A DNA stretch of 64,000 bases from Seohaeicola sp024304985. Its GTDB lineage: Bacteria > Pseudomonadota > Alphaproteobacteria > Rhodobacterales > Rhodobacteraceae. The notes under the pieces are model-generated. The model did not search any database. It was not told where the DNA came from and saw only the letters and a list, made by a program, of their open reading frames with translations. Within the stretch, counting starts at the first letter, position 1, and each line of letters starts with the position of its first letter. Both the position numbers and the translations under genes were made by a program. The DNA lies in contig NZ_JARAMP010000004.1 of NCBI RefSeq assembly GCF_028802875.1, forward strand, positions 1 through 64,000, given 5' to 3'. Shown here piece after piece: positions 61,442 through 64,000 of the stretch.

Positions 61442-62442
61442 TGCGCGCGCCCGGTTTCTGGTTCACCCCGCCCCAGCGGCCCGCGCTGGCCGCCCGGCTG
61501 CTGGCCCCCTTGGGCGCGCTCTATGCGCGCGGCACGGCGCGGCGTCTGGCGCAGGGCCACCCGGCGCGACTGTCCGTGCCGGTGATCTGTGTCGGCAACC
61601 TGAACGCTGGCGGCACCGGCAAGACCCCCACGGTGATCGCCCTGATCCAACTGCTGCGCGACCTGCATCTGGAACCGCATGTCGTCTCGCGCGGCTATGG
61701 GGGCAGTCTCGATGGCCCGGTCGAGGTGGACCCAAGACGGCACAGGGCCGCGCAAACCGGGGACGAGCCGCTTCTGCTCGCCGCCTTTGCCCATACATGG
61801 ATCGCCCGCGACCGCGTGGCCGGCGCACAGGCCGCAGCGGTGGCGGGCGCGGATGTGATCCTGCTGGATGACGGGTTTCAGGACCCGTCCCTGCACAAGG
61901 ATCTGTCGATCATCGTGGTCGATGCTGCCCGTGGTTTCGGCAATGGCCGCTGCCTGCCCGCAGGTCCGCTGCGCGAACCCGTCGCTGTGGGCATGGCCCG
62001 CGCCGATCTGGTGCTGTCCATCGGCACCATGCCCGCCCAAACAGCCTTCGCCGCCACCTGGGGCAACGCGATCACGGTCCCCCACCTGACCGGCGAACTG
62101 GCGCCCCTGCAAACCGGCATGACATGGACGGACACGCCCTTTCTGGCCTTCGCAGGCATCGGCCATCCCGAGAAATTCTTCACCACCCTGCGCGGCCTTG
62201 GCGCGACCCTCGTCCGGGCCGAGGCGCTCGAGGATCATCAACCCCTCACCACCGCCCTGATGACCCGGCTCGAGAACGAGGCCAAACTGCGCGGCGCCCA
62301 ACTTGTCACCACCGAAAAAGACGCCGTCCGCCTTCCTCCCGCCTTCCGCGCGAAAGTCATCACCCTGCCGGTGCGCCTGACACTCGACCAGCCCGACACG
62401 CTGCGGGACCGACTTCGATCCTTGCAGACCTCATCCGGGTAG
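61441..62442 (+). CDS. lpxK: Tetraacyldisaccharide 4'-kinase LpxK
   Basis: A 333-residue inner-membrane kinase that phosphorylates the 4' position of the lipid A precursor. The P-loop is AGGTGKTP (57-64), followed by VVSRGYGGSL and VILLDDGFQDPSLHKD. The start overlaps the waaA stop (ATGA). Together waaA and lpxK complete late lipid A and inner-core steps. Confidence 0.95.
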   Translation: MRAPGFWFTPPQRPALAARLLAPLGALYARGTARRLAQGHPARLSVPVICVGNLNAGGTGKTPTVIALIQLLRDLHLEPHVVSRGYGGSLDGPVEVDPRRHRAAQTGDEPLLLAAFAHTWIARDRVAGAQAAAVAGADVILLDDGFQDPSLHKDLSIIVVDAARGFGNGRCLPAGPLREPVAVGMARADLVLSIGTMPAQTAFAATWGNAITVPHLTGELAPLQTGMTWTDTPFLAFAGIGHPEKFFTTLRGLGATLVRAEALEDHQPLTTALMTRLENEAKLRGAQLVTTEKDAVRLPPAFRAKVITLPVRLTLDQPDTLRDRLRSLQTSSG

Positions 62443-62453
62443 AGGGCACTCCG

Positions 62454-62906
62454 ATGCCAGCAGACCCTGACGATACAGACCATACCGATCATTGGGCCGC
62501 CCTTGTGCCGGAACTCTTGGTCACCGACCTTGACCGCTCCCTTGCCTTTTATGTGGATCTCTGCGGCTTTCGCATCCGCATCTCCCGCCCCGGGGATGGC
62601 TTTGCCTATCTCGAACACGGGCAGGCCCAGATCATGCTGGAAGAACTGTCAGACGAGGCGTGGCAAACCGCCGACCTATCCGCGCCCTTTGGCCGTGGCA
62701 TCAATCTGCAGATCGAAGTCACCGATGTCACAGCCCTGCATGCCCGCGTGACCCAAGCCGAATGGCCGCTCTTCCAACCCCTGACGACACAGTGGTACCG
62801 CGACGGCGCTATCAAACACGGCCAGACCGAATTTCTGCTGCAAGACCCCGACGGCTACCTGCTGCGCTTCATGCAGCATCTGGGACAACGCCCTTCGCCC
62901 CCCTGA
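62454..62906 (+). CDS. VOC-family protein (glyoxalase/bleomycin-resistance fold)
   Basis: A 150-residue single VOC domain, start at ATG 62454. PELLVTDLDRSLAFYVDLCGFR, split, is the classical start, and LQDPDGYLLRF the end with a likely metal-binding glutamate replaced by L. It resembles bleomycin-resistance-type proteins, but drug resistance is not implied. Twelve bases after lpxK. Confidence 0.88.
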   Translation: MPADPDDTDHTDHWAALVPELLVTDLDRSLAFYVDLCGFRIRISRPGDGFAYLEHGQAQIMLEELSDEAWQTADLSAPFGRGINLQIEVTDVTALHARVTQAEWPLFQPLTTQWYRDGAIKHGQTEFLLQDPDGYLLRFMQHLGQRPSPP

Positions 62907-62919
62907 ACCACCCACCGCA

Positions 62920-62940
62920 TTCATCTTGCCAAAAATACTC
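62920..62940 (+). repeat. Short extragenic repeat, copy 8 (ATACTC type)
   Basis: TTCATCTTGCC then AA then AAATACTC, 14 bases after the VOC stop. The hairpin AGCCTGA-AACGA-TCAGGCT (62948-62966) follows directly. Confidence 0.65.
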
Positions 62941-62947
62941 AAACCAT

Positions 62948-62966
62948 AGCCTGAAACGATCAGGCT
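62948..62966 (+). other. Hairpin beside repeat copy 8
   Basis: AGCCTGA and TCAGGCT form a perfect 7-bp stem around AACGA, without a T-run. It lies between the VOC and GNAT genes. Confidence 0.4.
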
Positions 62967-62983
62967 CGACCCAAACGGACGCC

Positions 62984-63490
62984 ATGCCCCTCAGACCAGC
63001 CACGCTCGCGGACGCCTCCAGCATCGCCGCGCTCTCGATTGAAACATGGCTCAACACCTATCTCAAACACGGCGTCAGCCCCTTCTTCGCGGATTACGTC
63101 TTGGACACATTCACCACGGCCAAGACCGAACAGCTTATCTCGGACCCGGCGCAATACATTCTGCTGTCTGAAAACGCCGATGGGCCGGACGGGTTCATCC
63201 GACTCACCTTAGGTGCCGCAGCACCCGTCGCGGGTTGCTCCGACACGGAAATCGCAACGCTCTATGTGCAGCCCCGCCACCATGGCAAAGGGATTGGCAA
63301 GGCCCTGCTGCAAGCCGCCGTCGATCACGCCCGCGCAAGGGGGATTGCGTCCCTGTGGCTGACCACGAATGCCGAAAACCTGCCCGCCATCGCCTTTTAT
63401 CGCGCCCAAGGCTTCACCCATATCGGTGACACCCATTTTCGCATCGGCGCGCAGGGCTATCTCAACCACGTCTACGGCAAAAATCTGTGA
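62984..63490 (+). CDS. GNAT-family N-acetyltransferase
   Basis: A 168-residue protein from ATG 62984. LRPATLADASSIAALSIETW starts the fold, and LYVQPRHHGKGIGKALLQAAVDHA contains the acetyl-CoA loop (R/QxxGxG/A), followed by LTTNAENLPAIAFYRAQGF, all split. The closest look is to phosphinothricin/RimI-like acetyltransferases; the substrate cannot be assigned. Confidence 0.92.
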   Translation: MPLRPATLADASSIAALSIETWLNTYLKHGVSPFFADYVLDTFTTAKTEQLISDPAQYILLSENADGPDGFIRLTLGAAAPVAGCSDTEIATLYVQPRHHGKGIGKALLQAAVDHARARGIASLWLTTNAENLPAIAFYRAQGFTHIGDTHFRIGAQGYLNHVYGKNL

Positions 63491-63544
63491 TCCCTCCGGG
63501 CCACCCTGCCGGGCAGGGCACAGGATCACCCTTCATCATCACCC

Positions 63545-63565
63545 TTCATCTTGCCAAAAATACTC
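63545..63565 (+). repeat. Short extragenic repeat, copy 9 (ATACTC type)
   Basis: TTCATCTTGCC then AA then AAATACTC, identical to copy 8 over 21 bases, 55 bases past the GNAT stop. Confidence 0.65.
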
Positions 63566-63706
63566 AAAGTCCCGCGCTGAAATGCAGGCCACAAACAGCA
63601 GGCATAAAAGCCCACCCCGCCAGAAGTGGTTAAAATGTGGTAAACACGGGCGCGTAACCCATTGATATTCCACAGGGCAGAAAATGTCCCACGGTGGGAC
63701 AACACC

Positions 63707-64000
63707 TCAGCACGCGTTATCCTGCCCCAGCTTGGGCGCGGGCCGGTCCAGCGCCAGCTCGGCCTCGGAAAAGCGGATCGGCCCCCGCACGCCCGGAATG
63801 CCGCCGGGTTCAATCCTCATCCCCCGCGCAATGACCTGCGGGTCGGCAAAGACCTCGGCCATGTCATTGATCGGCCCCGCCGGGATCCCGCTGGCCTCAC
63901 AGCCCGCCAGCAGATCGGCCTTGCTACGCCGGGCGGTCTCGCCGCTCAGCAGCGCGATCATCTCGGGCCGGTTCGCCACCCGGTCGGCATTCTTCAGGAA
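63707..64000 (-). CDS. CaiB/BaiF CoA-transferase (family III), C-terminal part
   Basis: The reading frame enters from the right edge (FLKNADRVANRPEMIALLS) and ends at 63707. RSKADLLAGCEASGIPAGPINDMAEVFADPQVIARGM and FSEAELALDRPAPKLGQDN, split, are typical of the C-terminus of family III CoA-transferases. The substrate cannot be told from this fragment. Confidence 0.9.
   Translation of the reverse strand, partial: FLKNADRVANRPEMIALLSGETARRSKADLLAGCEASGIPAGPINDMAEVFADPQVIARGMRIEPGGIPGVRGPIRFSEAELALDRPAPKLGQDNAC

Noticed and set aside
1..64000. CRISPR arrays, tRNA or rRNA genes, and replication origins
   Set aside because: No regularly spaced repeats, no recognisable T-arm sequences or rRNA blocks, and no DnaA-box clusters were seen by eye.

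Overview
The window is a high-GC stretch of an alphaproteobacterial chromosome. The best fit is a marine Rhodobacterales (Roseobacter/Rhodobacter-like) genome. The reasons are the gene order (gpmI-envC-ctpA-rppH; lspA next to a DUF3035 lipoprotein and a pair of M16 peptidases; leuS-lptE-holA; pmbA-cysQ-DUF4170-waaA-lpxK), a divergent WaaA, several small families common in this order (DUF1674, DUF5665, DUF3576, DUF4170), a consensus FnrL-type box and a GTTC-N7-GTTC-like SOS box. No species is named because no search was possible. Most of the window is core housekeeping DNA with short intergenic gaps and many 4-base ATGA overlaps.

Left edge (1-5.1 kb): the first codons of an IS110-type transposase, a cytosolic reductive-dehalogenase-like Fe-S protein, a C-terminally shortened error-prone polymerase DnaE2 with an SOS-type box, and a methyltransferase. 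Between 5.1 and 18.5 kb the genes lie on the minus strand: rsmB, a heparinase-like gene, purH, lspA, a DUF3035 lipoprotein, an active/inactive M16 pair, gpmI, an EnvC-like protein, ctpA and rppH. At 18.5-24.4 kb come a DUF1674 gene, a small secreted protein, dapB, rbfA, a DUF2233 protein, truB, DUF1643, DUF5665 and a 16-repeat RTX protein. rpsO and pnp follow, each closed by a clear terminator.

At 27-34 kb there is a RimK/retropepsin/M14 cluster, a 1-Cys peroxiredoxin divergent from an aldehyde dehydrogenase across an 18-bp perfect palindrome, Trm112, a Lon-N protein, a thioredoxin-TPR co-chaperone and xthA. At 35-41 kb lies a complete urea ABC transporter operon (urtABCDE, minus strand) with no urease gene in view. 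The only long gene-poor stretch, 41.05-41.87 kb, holds an AT-rich dyad region and, at its right end, a perfect FNR box upstream of a likely small RNA with its own terminator.

The right part has an OmpR-type regulator, ribA, an L,D-transpeptidase, yggS, a porin, a DUF3576 lipoprotein, a glycosyltransferase, leuS-lptE-holA, a GST, a YhiN-type flavoprotein, an HNH protein, an enoyl-CoA hydratase/SDR pair, a DUF2125 protein, the pmbA-cysQ-DUF4170-waaA-lpxK run, a VOC protein, a GNAT acetyltransferase and the end of a CaiB/BaiF CoA-transferase. Envelope functions recur: lipoprotein processing (lspA), LPS core and lipid A (waaA, lpxK, lptE), cell separation (EnvC-like) and tail-specific proteolysis (ctpA).

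The points most worth following are the FNR-box/small-RNA unit, the fused 3' ends of dnaE2 and the Fe-S gene, a nine-copy short extragenic repeat, and the palindrome between the peroxiredoxin and the aldehyde dehydrogenase. I saw no CRISPR array, tRNA, rRNA, prophage or recognisable defence island.
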